This document shows positions 8,379 to 16,990 of a stretch of DNA of 64,000 nt, in pieces. The notes under the pieces are model-generated. The model ran no database searches and was not told the origin of the DNA. It worked only from the letters and a program-made list of their open reading frames with translations. The stretch spans positions 1 to 64,000 of the forward strand of contig NZ_CAMGYZ010000016.1 in NCBI RefSeq assembly GCF_946151055.1, read 5' to 3'. This stretch comes from Bacillus sp. Marseille-Q3570 (GTDB taxonomy: Bacteria; Bacillota; Bacilli; Bacillales; Fictibacillaceae). Numbering within the stretch: the stretch's first letter is position 1; every line of letters begins with the position of its first letter. Both the position numbers and the translations under genes were made by a program.

Positions 8379-8735
8379 TCATCCCTCCAAGTCCTGTTGT
8401 AATTTATCTAATCCTTGTTCTAAGTCTAGTGCTGTCGGTACATCCCTCATATTGATACCGAGGTCGATCAGTGTGATTGCTACAGGTGGTTGTATACCTG
8501 TCAATACCACTCTCGCACCCATCAAATTAGACATTTTGACGACATCACCAAGTACTTTTGCAATGAAGGAATCGACCATATCGACCGATGTAAGGTCTAT
8601 GACAATCCCCTTGGCTCCAGTGTCATGGATTTTACTTAATAGATCTTCCTGAAATTGCAAAGCGGTCTTATCATCAAGTTCAACCTGAATCGATATCAAT
8701 AAATACTCATGTAACTTGAGAATTGGCACTCTCAT
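8379..8735 (-). CDS. rsbS: RsbS, stressosome core STAS protein
   Basis: 118 residues, a single STAS domain. The RsbT phosphorylation site is in [14 protein letters not shown] (S56, equivalent to S59 of B. subtilis). RsbS and RsbR proteins form the large stressosome that sequesters RsbT. Confidence 0.97.
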   Translation of the reverse strand: MRVPILKLHEYLLISIQVELDDKTALQFQEDLLSKIHDTGAKGIVIDLTSVDMVDSFIAKVLGDVVKMSNLMGARVVLTGIQPPVAITLIDLGINMRDVPTALDLEQGLDKLQQDLEG

Positions 8736-8747
8736 CTGTAGCCCCCC

Positions 8748-9572
8748 TTAGGATAACGATTCTATTTTTTTGTTCGTGAGTTCTAATGCAGCTTCAATTC
8801 CTTTAAGAAGAGTGCTTCTTGTAGGGAATTCACTTAAATCAATGCCAAGGTTAACGATTGTCTGAGCGATTTCCGGACGGATTCCGACGAGGATACATTT
8901 CGACCCAATCAATCGAACGGCTTCTGCTGCTTGGATGATATGATGCGCAACCATCGTATCTACGACTGGTACACCAGTTATATCGATCAATACCACTTCT
9001 GAGCGGTTTGTTATGACACCATCCAAAAGGTTTTCCATGATCAGCCTCGCTCTTTCAGTATCAATCGTACCGATCAATGGCATCACACTTATACTTTCAA
9101 ACACAGGAATAAGAGGTGCCGATAGCTCAAGCAATGCTTTTTTCTGAACCGAAATTGTATCTTTCCAGTTCTGTGTGGAGTATGTGACAATCTTTTCATA
9201 AAGCTTGTCTATCGAACGATCGAATAGTTCAAATGCATCCATTACATCATCTATGTTTTCTTTTTCATTTACGATCGCTTTTAATCCAATTCGACGAAAA
9301 GCCTGCAGTCCTTTCGTCACATAACTCAAAGGCCATCCAATTTGGACAGTCCTTTCAAAAAAGTCTTGAAGGTCAGAGCTTATGTCTTCTTGCCCTCCAA
9401 TGACATGTTTCAACAGATTATCTATAAATTCCGTATTGGAGTTTTGGAATACTTCCTTTGTAACACTGGTTAATTCGCGTTCATCTTCACGAAATTGCAG
9501 CATCTGCGACTGCCATTCCTCTTCAATAGATGAACGGTTCTGTTTCATAACCTCGTTTATGGTCGAGTTCAT
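8748..9572 (-). CDS. rsbRA: RsbRA, stressosome sensor/co-antagonist
   Basis: 274 residues. The N-terminal half (about 1-135) is the helical non-heme globin-like sensory domain and the C-terminal half (about 150-265) is a STAS domain. The two threonines phosphorylated by RsbT are conserved in GTIDTERARL (T172) and VPVVDTMVA (T206). It starts the rsb operon; unlike a simple readthrough from ndoA, a terminator and a candidate promoter lie upstream. Confidence 0.96.
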   Translation of the reverse strand: MNSTINEVMKQNRSSIEEEWQSQMLQFREDERELTSVTKEVFQNSNTEFIDNLLKHVIGGQEDISSDLQDFFERTVQIGWPLSYVTKGLQAFRRIGLKAIVNEKENIDDVMDAFELFDRSIDKLYEKIVTYSTQNWKDTISVQKKALLELSAPLIPVFESISVMPLIGTIDTERARLIMENLLDGVITNRSEVVLIDITGVPVVDTMVAHHIIQAAEAVRLIGSKCILVGIRPEIAQTIVNLGIDLSEFPTRSTLLKGIEAALELTNKKIESLS

Positions 9573-9608
9573 CCATGTACCCTCCGTTCAGAAATTGGTC
9601 ATAAAAAC

Positions 9609-9637
9609 ATTATTTCACTATTGGTGCAATCTTTCAA
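9609..9637 (-). promoter_or_regulatory. Candidate sigma-A promoter of the rsbR operon
   Basis: On the minus strand TTGAAA (9632-9637) lies 17 bases before AATAAT (9609-9614). It is the best candidate in the 378-base gap between ndoA and rsbRA, which otherwise shows only the ndoA terminator. Inferred by eye. Confidence 0.4.
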
Positions 9638-9906
9638 TCTTTTTGAGTCTACAGCCACAATTTGACATTTCCGTTCATTTCTTTATTTAGAACCTTATTA
9701 TGTTAAATTAGTTTGCCAATTTATAAATAAACTTTCGTCCGTCATTGTATTTTCTGTCAAAAGTGCTTGTTGAAGCGGTTGAGGCGCTCTCAAAACTCAT
9801 TATGATTCCTGTTTAACTAAGGAGACTCGACTTATTTAAGGTAAAGCGATATGAAAATTCAAAGTGACCGATATATATGTATAAGGCTTATAATTTCTTT
9901 AGGTAT

Positions 9907-9935
9907 AAAAAAAGCCGCTGGATAATCAGCAGCTT
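9907..9935 (-). terminator. Terminator after ndoA
   Basis: On the minus strand AAGCTGCTG (9927-9935) pairs with CAGCGGCTT (9912-9920), one G-T pair, and is followed by a run of T residues. Confidence 0.85.
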
Positions 9936-9950
9936 ACTCTGTCATGAGTC

Positions 9951-10301
9951 CTAAAAATCAATGAGCCCCAGGCTGATCTGGAGTGCATCATCAACTTTTT
10001 TCATCATTTCATCGTCTAAATGTGTTATTTTGTCTGTCAGTCTTTGTTTATCTATCGTTCGAATTTGTTCTAATAAAATGACAGAGTCTCGTTCGAACTT
10101 ATATTTCTTAGCGCTGATTTCTACGTGTGTAGGTAGTTTAGCCTTTTGAATCTGGGCTGTAATGGCCGCGACGATTACTGTTGGACTAAACCGGTTACCG
10201 ATATCATTTTGTATGATCAATACCGGCCGGATACCTCCTTGCTCCGACCCTACTACAGGAGAAAGATCTGCAAAGTAAACGTCGCCACGCTTCACTATCA
10301 A
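9951..10301 (-). CDS. ndoA: EndoA (MazF-type) mRNA interferase toxin
   Basis: 116 residues, full-length MazF/PemK fold. Typical motifs are [20 protein letters not shown] near the N terminus and the conserved IRTIDKQRL. EndoA cleaves mRNA at specific short sites (UACAU in B. subtilis) and is neutralised by EndoAI, encoded 4 bases upstream. Confidence 0.96.
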   Translation of the reverse strand: MIVKRGDVYFADLSPVVGSEQGGIRPVLIIQNDIGNRFSPTVIVAAITAQIQKAKLPTHVEISAKKYKFERDSVILLEQIRTIDKQRLTDKITHLDDEMMKKVDDALQISLGLIDF

Positions 10302-10305
10302 ATCA

Positions 10306-10584
10306 TTACACCCCGCTTACTAAGCGGTCCAAAGTTAGATCAGCTTCCTCCTCAGCAAGAAAGGCTTCTGATGCAATATTCAAATTGATCTTGGCCATTT
10401 CCTTATACCCTTGACGCATGGATTCACGGATATGGCTGCTTTCCCGTTCTCGCAGATACATTTTGGTTGCCTGATGAATAAACTCGCTTCTGTTCAAGTT
10501 TTCGTTCATAATCGCTCCGTCCACCTCTTTTATCAGTTGCTCCGGTAAGCTTATGACAATTCTCTTTGTGTTCAAATCGGACAC
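10306..10584 (-). CDS. ndoAI: EndoAI (MazE-type) antitoxin
   Basis: 92 residues. The N-terminal ribbon-helix-helix ([17 protein letters not shown]) is a DNA-binding and dimerisation domain, and the C-terminal part with [19 protein letters not shown] binds the toxin. The GTG at 10582-10584 follows GGAGGTGG at 7-base spacing; the frame is open further upstream without a ribosome site, so the longer version is not used. It is co-transcribed with ndoA and lies downstream of alr as in B. subtilis. Confidence 0.93.
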   Translation of the reverse strand: MSDLNTKRIVISLPEQLIKEVDGAIMNENLNRSEFIHQATKMYLRERESSHIRESMRQGYKEMAKINLNIASEAFLAEEEADLTLDRLVSGV

Positions 10585-10716
10585 AAAAATCCACCTCCAG
10601 CTAACTGCTACGCTCACTCTGAAAATCCCCTATTAATAGTACCATCCAAAACGTAATTTTGCAAAGCAATCTCAGTATAACCTTTTCGCCAATTTCAGCC
10701 GAATTCCTTTAATAAT

Positions 10717-11874
10717 TTACGAATTATTTAGAGTTTGATTCATTGTTTCAATGATTTTGTTGTTTTTTTTGTAAATTCTCGGCACTCGAGCAGAGATTGC
10801 GCATGGTATTTCATAGTTGATCGTTCCATTTTGGCGTGCGACATCATCAATGGTTATCGAGTTGGATCCTTGGTCTCCCAATAGCACCACTTCAGTACCT
10901 ACATCTACTTTGCAAGGTAACTTCACCATAAGTTGATCCATGCAGATACGGCCGACGATTTTCGCCTTCTGACCATTAATGAGGACTGAACCCTTCTCCG
11001 CATATCGGCGAAACCACCCATCTGCATAGCCGATCGGCACGGTACCGATCCACTCTTCTTTCTCTGCCCGATAAGTCGCTCCGTAACTCAGGGTATCTCC
11101 AGGCTTGATTCTTTTAACGTGCGTCAATTTGCTGTATAAAGAAAAAGCTTGTTTAAGAGGAAATGGCAGCACACTTTTAATCTCCTCTGAAGGGGATAGA
11201 CCATAAAGCGAAATACCTACCCGTACATAATGTTGTTTGTACTCAGGAAAACGGATGGCGCCAGCACTGTTACCGAAATGAATGACTTCCGGACGGACAT
11301 CTTCATCCTCCATAAGCGAGAGATACCTGGAAAATCGATCAATTTGACGATGGACTAGCTCTGAGTCTAGTTCATCAGCTGTCGCAAAATGTGAGAAAAC
11401 ACCTTCTAACTTCAAACTCGGATTTTGTTGAATTTTATTAATTATTAGCTTTGCCTCATTCTCATCATTTATACCTAAACGTCCCATACCAGTATCAAAC
11501 TTGATATGAACCTTCAATTGATGATTGAAGTCTCCTAATTTCCCTACCCATTCTGATTGGAAAACCGTTACGGAAACATCATAGCGGGCAGCTATAGAAG
11601 CATATTCCGGATCGACCCAACCTAGAACATGTATCGGTATTTCGATCCCTGCTTCTCTAAGTGCAATAGCTTCATCCAATAAGGCAACACCTATATGATC
11701 CACACCATTTTCAACCAGGTTCCTGGCGACTTGTACCGCACCATGGCCATATCCATCTGCCTTAACAATCGCCATCACTTTCGTTCCGCCTTTTAAATGG
11801 TTCTGTATATGAAGGTAGTTATCTATGATATGATCCAAGTTGATTTCTGCCCAAGTAGGTCTGTAAAATTGCAT
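10717..11874 (-). CDS. alr: Alanine racemase
   Basis: 385 residues. The PLP lysine is K38 in AIVKADGYGHGA; the opposite catalytic tyrosine is in DTLSYGATYRA near 270, followed by VPIGYADGW. The enzyme makes D-alanine for peptidoglycan and teichoic acid. It starts at ATG 11874, and is the first gene of the alr-ndoAI-ndoA group. Confidence 0.97.
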   Translation of the reverse strand: MQFYRPTWAEINLDHIIDNYLHIQNHLKGGTKVMAIVKADGYGHGAVQVARNLVENGVDHIGVALLDEAIALREAGIEIPIHVLGWVDPEYASIAARYDVSVTVFQSEWVGKLGDFNHQLKVHIKFDTGMGRLGINDENEAKLIINKIQQNPSLKLEGVFSHFATADELDSELVHRQIDRFSRYLSLMEDEDVRPEVIHFGNSAGAIRFPEYKQHYVRVGISLYGLSPSEEIKSVLPFPLKQAFSLYSKLTHVKRIKPGDTLSYGATYRAEKEEWIGTVPIGYADGWFRRYAEKGSVLINGQKAKIVGRICMDQLMVKLPCKVDVGTEVVLLGDQGSNSITIDDVARQNGTINYEIPCAISARVPRIYKKNNKIIETMNQTLNNS

Positions 11875-11963
11875 GAAAAACGACTCCTAGCCCAAACTAT
11901 TTTCCTTCTATTGTACATAATCATTACGTCACGGTAAATTTCTTTATCGGTATTTTTGTTCAT

Positions 11964-12075
11964 TGTGTACCAGGCACCGATTCAGAAGCCTTGTCTCCGT
12001 TGAGGTTCAGATCCGTGCCAGGCACCAATCAAGAACCCTTGGCGTTGCTGGGTTTGATTTCGGTGCCTGGCACCC
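11964..12075. repeat. Three copies of a GTGCC(T/A)GGCACC palindrome
   Basis: Near-palindromic copies lie at 11964-11977, 12014-12026 and 12062-12075, spaced about 49 bases, in the 272-base gap between alr and the YdcC-like gene. GTGCCTGGCACC-type repeats occur between genes in several Bacillaceae, from general knowledge. Function unknown. Confidence 0.75.
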
Positions 12076-12084
12076 TGCACTTCA

Positions 12085-12131
12085 ACAAAAAACAGGCTAA
12101 AAAGAATATCGGTTCTATTCTTCCAGCCTGT
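12085..12131 (-). terminator. Terminator of the YdcC-like lipoprotein gene
   Basis: On the minus strand ACAGGCT (12125-12131) pairs with AGCCTGT (12092-12098), extended by an inner AAGAAT/ATTCTT pairing, and is followed by seven T residues. Confidence 0.85.
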
Positions 12132-12146
12132 CATTTCGTCATTTCG

Positions 12147-13145
12147 TCATTTTCCTTGCGCCATCACCATTGATGATGCGATTGATGCCATATCTTCTTC
12201 TGTCAGATCGTTTGAGGCAAGGTAATAATCAACTCCGTCGACTGACCAGCTGAGTGTGGTGCCATTCAACACACCTACCGCAAAGCCTAGATCCACAAGG
12301 TCGCCTTCGTTCATGGTCAACATCTTCGTAGCAGGTGCGACAGTTGCCTGTCTTTGGATGATGGTGAAAGATTTATCTCCAGCATAAGTGAGGATCACTT
12401 CATTACCGCTGCTGTTCGCCACCTGGTTCATTAAAGTCGTTCCTTCAGGGACAAACTCTGGAAAGACCGGAGTGAATTCCCTCTCCCCAGTGGCCATTGT
12501 TGGAACTTCAAGCTGTGCACTTTCCATGTTGCGCTCCATATCGAATGCCCCGTCATCAAACTTCGAGTTCAACTTCGTCTTCTTGAATTTCACATCCACC
12601 AGGACTTTCATATCTTTATCCATTACTTTCACTTTATTCGGAAGCAGATTGGATTTATCCAGAGTAATTTCCTGCTGATAGAGATTTTTATTCTGATAGT
12701 TCGTCTTTGTATTGAAGACATATCCCTTTTCACCAGTCTTGAAATTACGATCCTCATCCATAAGGATATCGCTGATCAAAGACTCCATCAAATACACTTG
12801 GCTGCTGTTTTCCGGCCAATCACTTTGGAAACGGAAGCTCTTGTTAAGCGCTGGCGTCAGTACGAATACACCTTCACTGTTCCTCAGGATCATCTGACTT
12901 TGATCCTTTTCAGCATTTTTCAAGCTGACCCGGTAAAAGCTAGGCTTTTTATGCCAGATCTCAATCTCGTACGTAAGTGGATTTTCCCCTGTCTGAAGGG
13001 TCATCGTAGCCTCAGATTTGTACCCAGACATCTTATCCATCGTTTTCTCTAAATCTGACAAAACATCTTTCTGGCTTTTGGACCCACAAGCTGCAAGTGC
13101 AGTGACCAGGAGTGCAATCACAAGAAGCGAGAGTATTCTTTTCAA
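12147..13145 (-). CDS. ydcC: YdcC-like LolA-fold lipoprotein
   Basis: 332 residues. A lipoprotein signal peptide ends with the lipobox LAAC near residue 20. The middle part resembles LolA/DUF4367 outer-membrane-lipoprotein-sorting-like proteins and the C terminus has a DUF4367-type end. In B. subtilis the syntenic ydcC is expressed in sporulation; function is not defined. The ATG at 13154 touches the Shine-Dalgarno AAAGGAG, so the TTG nine bases downstream is chosen. It sits between acpS and alr. Confidence 0.85.
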   Translation of the reverse strand: MKRILSLLVIALLVTALAACGSKSQKDVLSDLEKTMDKMSGYKSEATMTLQTGENPLTYEIEIWHKKPSFYRVSLKNAEKDQSQMILRNSEGVFVLTPALNKSFRFQSDWPENSSQVYLMESLISDILMDEDRNFKTGEKGYVFNTKTNYQNKNLYQQEITLDKSNLLPNKVKVMDKDMKVLVDVKFKKTKLNSKFDDGAFDMERNMESAQLEVPTMATGEREFTPVFPEFVPEGTTLMNQVANSSGNEVILTYAGDKSFTIIQRQATVAPATKMLTMNEGDLVDLGFAVGVLNGTTLSWSVDGVDYYLASNDLTEEDMASIASSMVMAQGK

Positions 13146-13436
13146 ATTTTTCATCTCCTTTGCCTCATATAGATGACAAAAGAGGGACCTCACATATGAC
13201 ATCCAGAATGATCTTTGATGCTCCGCCACGGGGATACACAAATACCCTGAATGTTAGATTAGTACGAATTGAGGTGGAAAATTCCGGCATGGTGAATGCA
13301 AGCAGTTTTCTTGAATCTACACCCCCTTGTTAAAAACCTTTGGCGGCTGCATTCACTCGACCATCTGGCCATATGTTTCAGCGTTCCCTCCTAACCGTAC
13401 TACAAATATATGAGACAACTTCTAGCAATATGCAGA

Positions 13437-13799
13437 CTAGCTTGACGAGCTTTCAAGGATCACTTGTGCAACTGCGTATTCTTTACTGTGGGAAATCGAG
13501 ACATAGGTGTTCCAATCCGCTTTTCCATCCTCTATGACCGGTTTTCCCGCTTCATTAGCCAGGATCTGTACGTCCTTCCAGCTTAATTCCCCTCCGATAC
13601 CTGTACCTGTGGCTTTTGCATAAGCTTCTTTAGCAGCAAACCTTCCAGCAAGGAATTCAATACTTTTACGCTGTTCCAACGAACGGAAGCAGACCAATTC
13701 CGCTTCAGTCAAAATCCGTTCAGCAAACTTTACTTGCCGTTCATTGGTACGTTTGATACGTTGGATTTCCACGATATCTATTCCAATTCCAATGATCAT
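13437..13799 (-). CDS. acpS: Holo-[acyl-carrier-protein] synthase
   Basis: 120 residues. The N-terminal IGIGIDIVEIQRI holds the metal-binding aspartate, and LAGRFAAKEAYAKATGTG is the second family signature. It transfers 4'-phosphopantetheine from CoA to ACP. Start ATG at 13799 gives the usual family N terminus. Confidence 0.96.
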   Translation of the reverse strand: MIIGIGIDIVEIQRIKRTNERQVKFAERILTEAELVCFRSLEQRKSIEFLAGRFAAKEAYAKATGTGIGGELSWKDVQILANEAGKPVIEDGKADWNTYVSISHSKEYAVAQVILESSSS

Positions 13800-13916
13800 C
13801 TATGTACACCTCTTCTATTCAAAATTCGGAATCATTCATTCAGACTCTGATTATCTAATATGATAAACTGTATAGGTAATGATTTCAGAATTACATAACT
13901 TCAAATTAAAGAAAAC

Positions 13917-14062
13917 TTGGCAAAGCAAAGCCTTAGGCGTAGGCTGAGCCATTAGTTCCTCGAAAAAGCATTACTTTTCCTTCGTGCGGTGTATTGCTTC
14001 CGAAGCCACCAGCTTGTGCACTTATACTGAAGAACGTATTTTATACTTTCTTTAAGTGAAAA
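13917..14062. repeat. Intergenic repeat, TATACTTTC family, copy 1
   Basis: It shares GGCAAAGC-AAG-CTTAG, TTAGTT, CTTATACTGAAGAA and the hairpin around GTATTTTATACTTTC with 20938-21017 and 29303-29385. This copy has about 58 extra bases (roughly 13957-14015) between TTAGTT and the CTTATACTG segment. It ends next to the rhomboid gene's ribosome site. Confidence 0.7.
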
Positions 14063-14094
14063 ATAGACCCTGGTTGAAAAGGGAGGTCTTTCTT

Positions 14095-14682
14095 GTGTTT
14101 ATCCGAACAGAAAATTTTCGATCGTTCAGGCGATTGTATCCTATTATCACCATAATCATGGCCATTCATATCGTTTTATTCATCGGTGTCAATCTTTTCC
14201 CAGCATTGCTGCATTTAACTGCCGGCATGAATTTCTACATTGGTCAAGGTGAGTATTGGAGACTTGTAACCCCAATCTTCATACATGAATCTTTCCCTCA
14301 TGTCCTGTTCAATACGTTTTCCTTATTCCTATTCGGTCCTGGATTAGAACGGATTCTAGGAAAGTTCAAATTCATCCTTGGCTACCTCGGTGCAGGGGTC
14401 ATCGCAAATATTGCAACCTTCATCCTTCAAGGTCCTGGATACAATCATATAGGGGCATCTGGTGCGATATTTGGTTTGTTCGGCTTGTATGTATACATCA
14501 TTTATGCCCGAAAAGAGCTTATTGATCAACAAAATTCTCAAATCGTCATGACGATCCTCGTCTTAAGCTTAGTCATGACATTCGTTACACCTAACATCAA
14601 TATCCTCGGCCATCTCTTCGGTTTAGTAGGTGGAGCCGCTTTAGGTCCAATCATACTGATGGGAGAACGTACAAGATATTGA
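14095..14682 (+). CDS. ydcA: Rhomboid family intramembrane serine protease
   Basis: 195 residues with six predicted membrane helices. The catalytic serine is in GASGAIFGL and the catalytic histidine in ILGHLFGLVGG. The loop motif EYWRLVTPIFIHESFPHVLFN is also typical. Its substrate is unknown. GTG at 14095 follows GGGAGG (14081-14086); the earlier in-frame GTG at 14056 has no site. Convergent with the STAS gene. Confidence 0.9.
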   Translation: MFIRTENFRSFRRLYPIITIIMAIHIVLFIGVNLFPALLHLTAGMNFYIGQGEYWRLVTPIFIHESFPHVLFNTFSLFLFGPGLERILGKFKFILGYLGAGVIANIATFILQGPGYNHIGASGAIFGLFGLYVYIIYARKELIDQQNSQIVMTILVLSLVMTFVTPNINILGHLFGLVGGAALGPIILMGERTRY

Positions 14683-14745
14683 ATCCGTGAAGTAGTTGTG
14701 GTGCGATTCATACAATCACTATTACAAGCAAAAAACAGGAGCGAC

Positions 14746-15528
14746 TTATACATGGTCAGCTCCTGTCTTTGTTTTTTTATTGAGTGACTTGAGCGCTTCT
14801 CTTAATGTAGAAACAAAAGTCAGATGATATTCTGTATCCAATTGGTTCATGACAATCGCTTGTTGAGGAGAGATCCCTATGATGATTGCCTTGATTTCTC
14901 CCATATACCATAACGTCTTGAATAACCGTTGGAGTCCCTCAAAACCTTCTTTCTTAATTTCACCAACACCTGTAAAATCAAAATATAAACTGTCCTGATT
15001 TTTGTTGTGAGCGTTTTTCAGGATTTTATCGGAAATCGTTTCGACCTTCTCTGCTGTCAAGTCCCCGAATAAAGGCACCAATGCTGTAGAATCTGTCAGT
15101 GAAATGAAGGGGCCAGACAGTTCATCCACTCTTTTCATAGCCTTCTCAAGTTCATCCTTCTTTTCAAGCAATTCATAATTGGTATCTTCAAGTCTGTTCC
15201 GCAATCGATCAATCTGAGTGAATAATCGATCGTTTTCAGCAGTCTTTTCAAGACAGACCACCTCAGCAGTATGATCCATGTTCCATGAAACACGTACCTG
15301 AAATAAGGAAAATGGACTAAGGAACGTCTTCATCACAAGTTCTATTTCAATATCACCATTCTTTGGATCCAGGTATCTCTTCGCTTTGTCAATACTGTCT
15401 CCGTCTATAAGTTCTAAGAATCCTTTTACATTCGGAAACTTCGAAGAAGTAACCTTCGAGCGTCGGATGATTTCGTAATCTTCATTTATTTGAAAGTATA
15501 GGATTGGTATGTTGTTTGTATTTATCAT
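14746..15528 (-). CDS. STAS-domain signalling protein with coiled coil
   Basis: 260 residues. The N-terminal 95 residues look like a small sensory (possibly PAS-like) domain, residues about 100-140 are coiled coil, and about 145-250 form a STAS domain of RsbR type (YFDFTGVGEIKKEGFEGLQ, IKAIIIGISPQQAIVMNQL). At the position of the phosphorylated threonine of RsbR this protein has KKEG, so it may not be phosphorylated there. It overlaps the upstream B12-domain gene by 47 bases and has its own GAGGAG site. Probably a stressosome-related output partner; inferred. Confidence 0.75.
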   Translation of the reverse strand: MINTNNIPILYFQINEDYEIIRRSKVTSSKFPNVKGFLELIDGDSIDKAKRYLDPKNGDIEIELVMKTFLSPFSLFQVRVSWNMDHTAEVVCLEKTAENDRLFTQIDRLRNRLEDTNYELLEKKDELEKAMKRVDELSGPFISLTDSTALVPLFGDLTAEKVETISDKILKNAHNKNQDSLYFDFTGVGEIKKEGFEGLQRLFKTLWYMGEIKAIIIGISPQQAIVMNQLDTEYHLTFVSTLREALKSLNKKTKTGADHV

Positions 15529-16174
15529 CAGTGTTCTCCTCGACCTTTTGTTCTTCCAACCATCGGCTTACTTCAATAATATCCTTGAGGATTGTCGTCT
15601 GTTCTGTACAATAAGGCATCAAATCGTATAAACCACTGAGCCGTCCGCCCACCAAAATTCCAGGGGCACTTGAAGTCGCGGTCAGTTCCTCGATATATAA
15701 ATTCAATTTCGGCAGGTGGTACAAAATTGCAACCGAAATCCCAATGATATCCGGCTTCCATTCTTCTGCTTGGGAACGGGCATATTCAAGCGGTAAATTC
15801 GCCCCAAAAAGCCTTACATTCCAGCCGAAACTTTCGAAAACACATGCTATCATTTTCGTTCCGAGATAATGCTGTTCGTTTTCCAAACATAAAAACATTG
15901 CTTTTTTATTATGTTTGATCGGAATCTTACGAGTGATGTATCGAAATTTATAATAAGAGAGGACATAATCGCAGGTAGCAGTGGCAAGGTGTTCATCTGC
16001 GACTGAAATCTCATTATTTTCCCATAGCTCACCGACATGCTGCATTGCTCCAGTAAATAGTTGCAATACTTTCAAAATATTTTCCTTATAGGCCAATGAC
16101 TCCAGGTACTCCTCACAGCTCAATTCATCCCCATTTAATAAATAACCCGCGAATTTCTTTGCATCTATAGTCAT
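15482..16174 (-). CDS. Cobalamin (B12)-binding domain sensor protein
   Basis: 230 residues. A helical cap (about 20-85, with WENNEISVADEHLATATCDYV) is followed by a Rossmann-like B12-binding domain whose cobalamin-ligand motif appears as EQHYLG (E-x-H-x-x-G form), then GANLP and VGGRLSG. The pattern is that of the B12 domains of CarH/LitR-type photoreceptors and corrinoid proteins, but no DNA-binding domain is present. With STAS and other genes in one operon, a cobalamin- or light-responsive input is plausible but unproven. Confidence 0.8.
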   Translation of the reverse strand: MTIDAKKFAGYLLNGDELSCEEYLESLAYKENILKVLQLFTGAMQHVGELWENNEISVADEHLATATCDYVLSYYKFRYITRKIPIKHNKKAMFLCLENEQHYLGTKMIACVFESFGWNVRLFGANLPLEYARSQAEEWKPDIIGISVAILYHLPKLNLYIEELTATSSAPGILVGGRLSGLYDLMPYCTEQTTILKDIIEVSRWLEEQKVEENTDDKYKQHTNPILSNK

Positions 16175-16198
16175 TCCGTCACCCGCCTTTGTCGCCTC

Positions 16199-16549
16199 TC
16201 ACTTATTTTTCAATATAATGATCGCTTTGTTCAATGCATTTTCGTAAGCATCTTTACGTTCAGTACCGAGCTCATCATCTAAAACTTTCTGTATCAGTTC
16301 AAAATTGATATAGAGGTGCTCTGCTGTCATCCCATGGTTTTGGAGGATTCCATTCAACCAAAGAGCATAATCCACAAAGAATTGGTCATTTTTCAATTCA
16401 AACGCCGTTTCCAAATGCTTGAAATGGTGGTCATTGTCTTCACGGCATTTCTGGACCCCTTGCTCTCCATATCGTTCTTTAAGCTCAGGGTATTTTCTAT
16501 AAATTTGCTCCACCACTTCAACAATCATCCGTTCTTTTATATCAATCAT
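16199..16549 (-). CDS. Small all-helical protein of unknown function
   Basis: 116 residues, predicted entirely helical, with CREDNDHHFKHLETAFEL and DYALWLNGILQNHGM. Comparable segments occur, from memory, near STAS and B12 signalling proteins as a globin-like sensory module, but no heme ligand can be assigned with confidence. It overlaps the HmoA-like gene by 4 bases (ATGA) and precedes the B12-domain gene by 24 bases, so it is part of the same operon. Confidence 0.6.
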   Translation of the reverse strand: MIDIKERMIVEVVEQIYRKYPELKERYGEQGVQKCREDNDHHFKHLETAFELKNDQFFVDYALWLNGILQNHGMTAEHLYINFELIQKVLDDELGTERKDAYENALNKAIIILKNK

Positions 16550-16851
16550 GTGGCCACCACGCTATACATCCGGACTTTCGGAACAATACCAGCTAATTCC
16601 TTGTCCGGATACTTCTTTTCTAATTCATGGATTCTTTTGAAGTCATCACTTCGGACCCAACTCATATAGCTTTCTTTATCTTCGAATTTGATCTGAACAG
16701 TCAGCTCTTCAGGGGTTTTGTCATTCTGCAGCAATTCGAACGAAACAAATCCTTGCGCTTTATCAACTGATTTAGAGCGGTTCTGGTAGATCTTTACGAC
16801 TTCTTCTGATTTTTCTTTCGGTACAACCACTGTAGAATGAACGATGAACAT
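16546..16851 (-). CDS. ABM-fold monooxygenase, HmoA/IsdG-like
   Basis: 101 residues, ferredoxin-like antibiotic-biosynthesis-monooxygenase fold. W65 and H75 have the W-x9-H spacing of heme-degrading IsdG/HmoA enzymes (SYMSWVRSDDFKRIH), but the usual N-terminal asparagine is replaced (VHSTVV). It may bind or degrade heme or be a decayed relative. First gene of the four-gene operon ending with the STAS gene. Confidence 0.7.
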   Translation of the reverse strand: MFIVHSTVVVPKEKSEEVVKIYQNRSKSVDKAQGFVSFELLQNDKTPEELTVQIKFEDKESYMSWVRSDDFKRIHELEKKYPDKELAGIVPKVRMYSVVAT

Positions 16852-16949
16852 CTAGTTCCCTCATTTCCCTTTATGAAATCTATCTACACATTTCTTCATA
16901 TCCTCGACATTTCCTTTATATCCGACATTTAAAAACTAAAGACTATAAA

Positions 16950-16975
16950 AGAAAAAGCCCCTGCGAACAGGAGCT
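16950..16975 (-). terminator. Terminator after ydbT
   Basis: On the minus strand AGCTCCTG (16968-16975) pairs with CAGGGGCT (16956-16963) over a TTCG tetraloop, followed by a T-rich tract. Confidence 0.85.
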
Positions 16976-16990
16976 TCAATATTATTATAT

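Noticed and set aside
9573-9950. Readthrough of alr-ndoAI-ndoA into the rsb operon as sole source of rsb transcription
   Set aside because: A good terminator after ndoA (9907-9935) and a candidate promoter before rsbRA make a separate transcript more likely, although partial readthrough is possible.
13112-13333. 73-codon plus-strand ORF upstream of the YdcC-like gene
   Set aside because: Antisense to the lipoprotein signal peptide, no ribosome site, no recognisable protein features.
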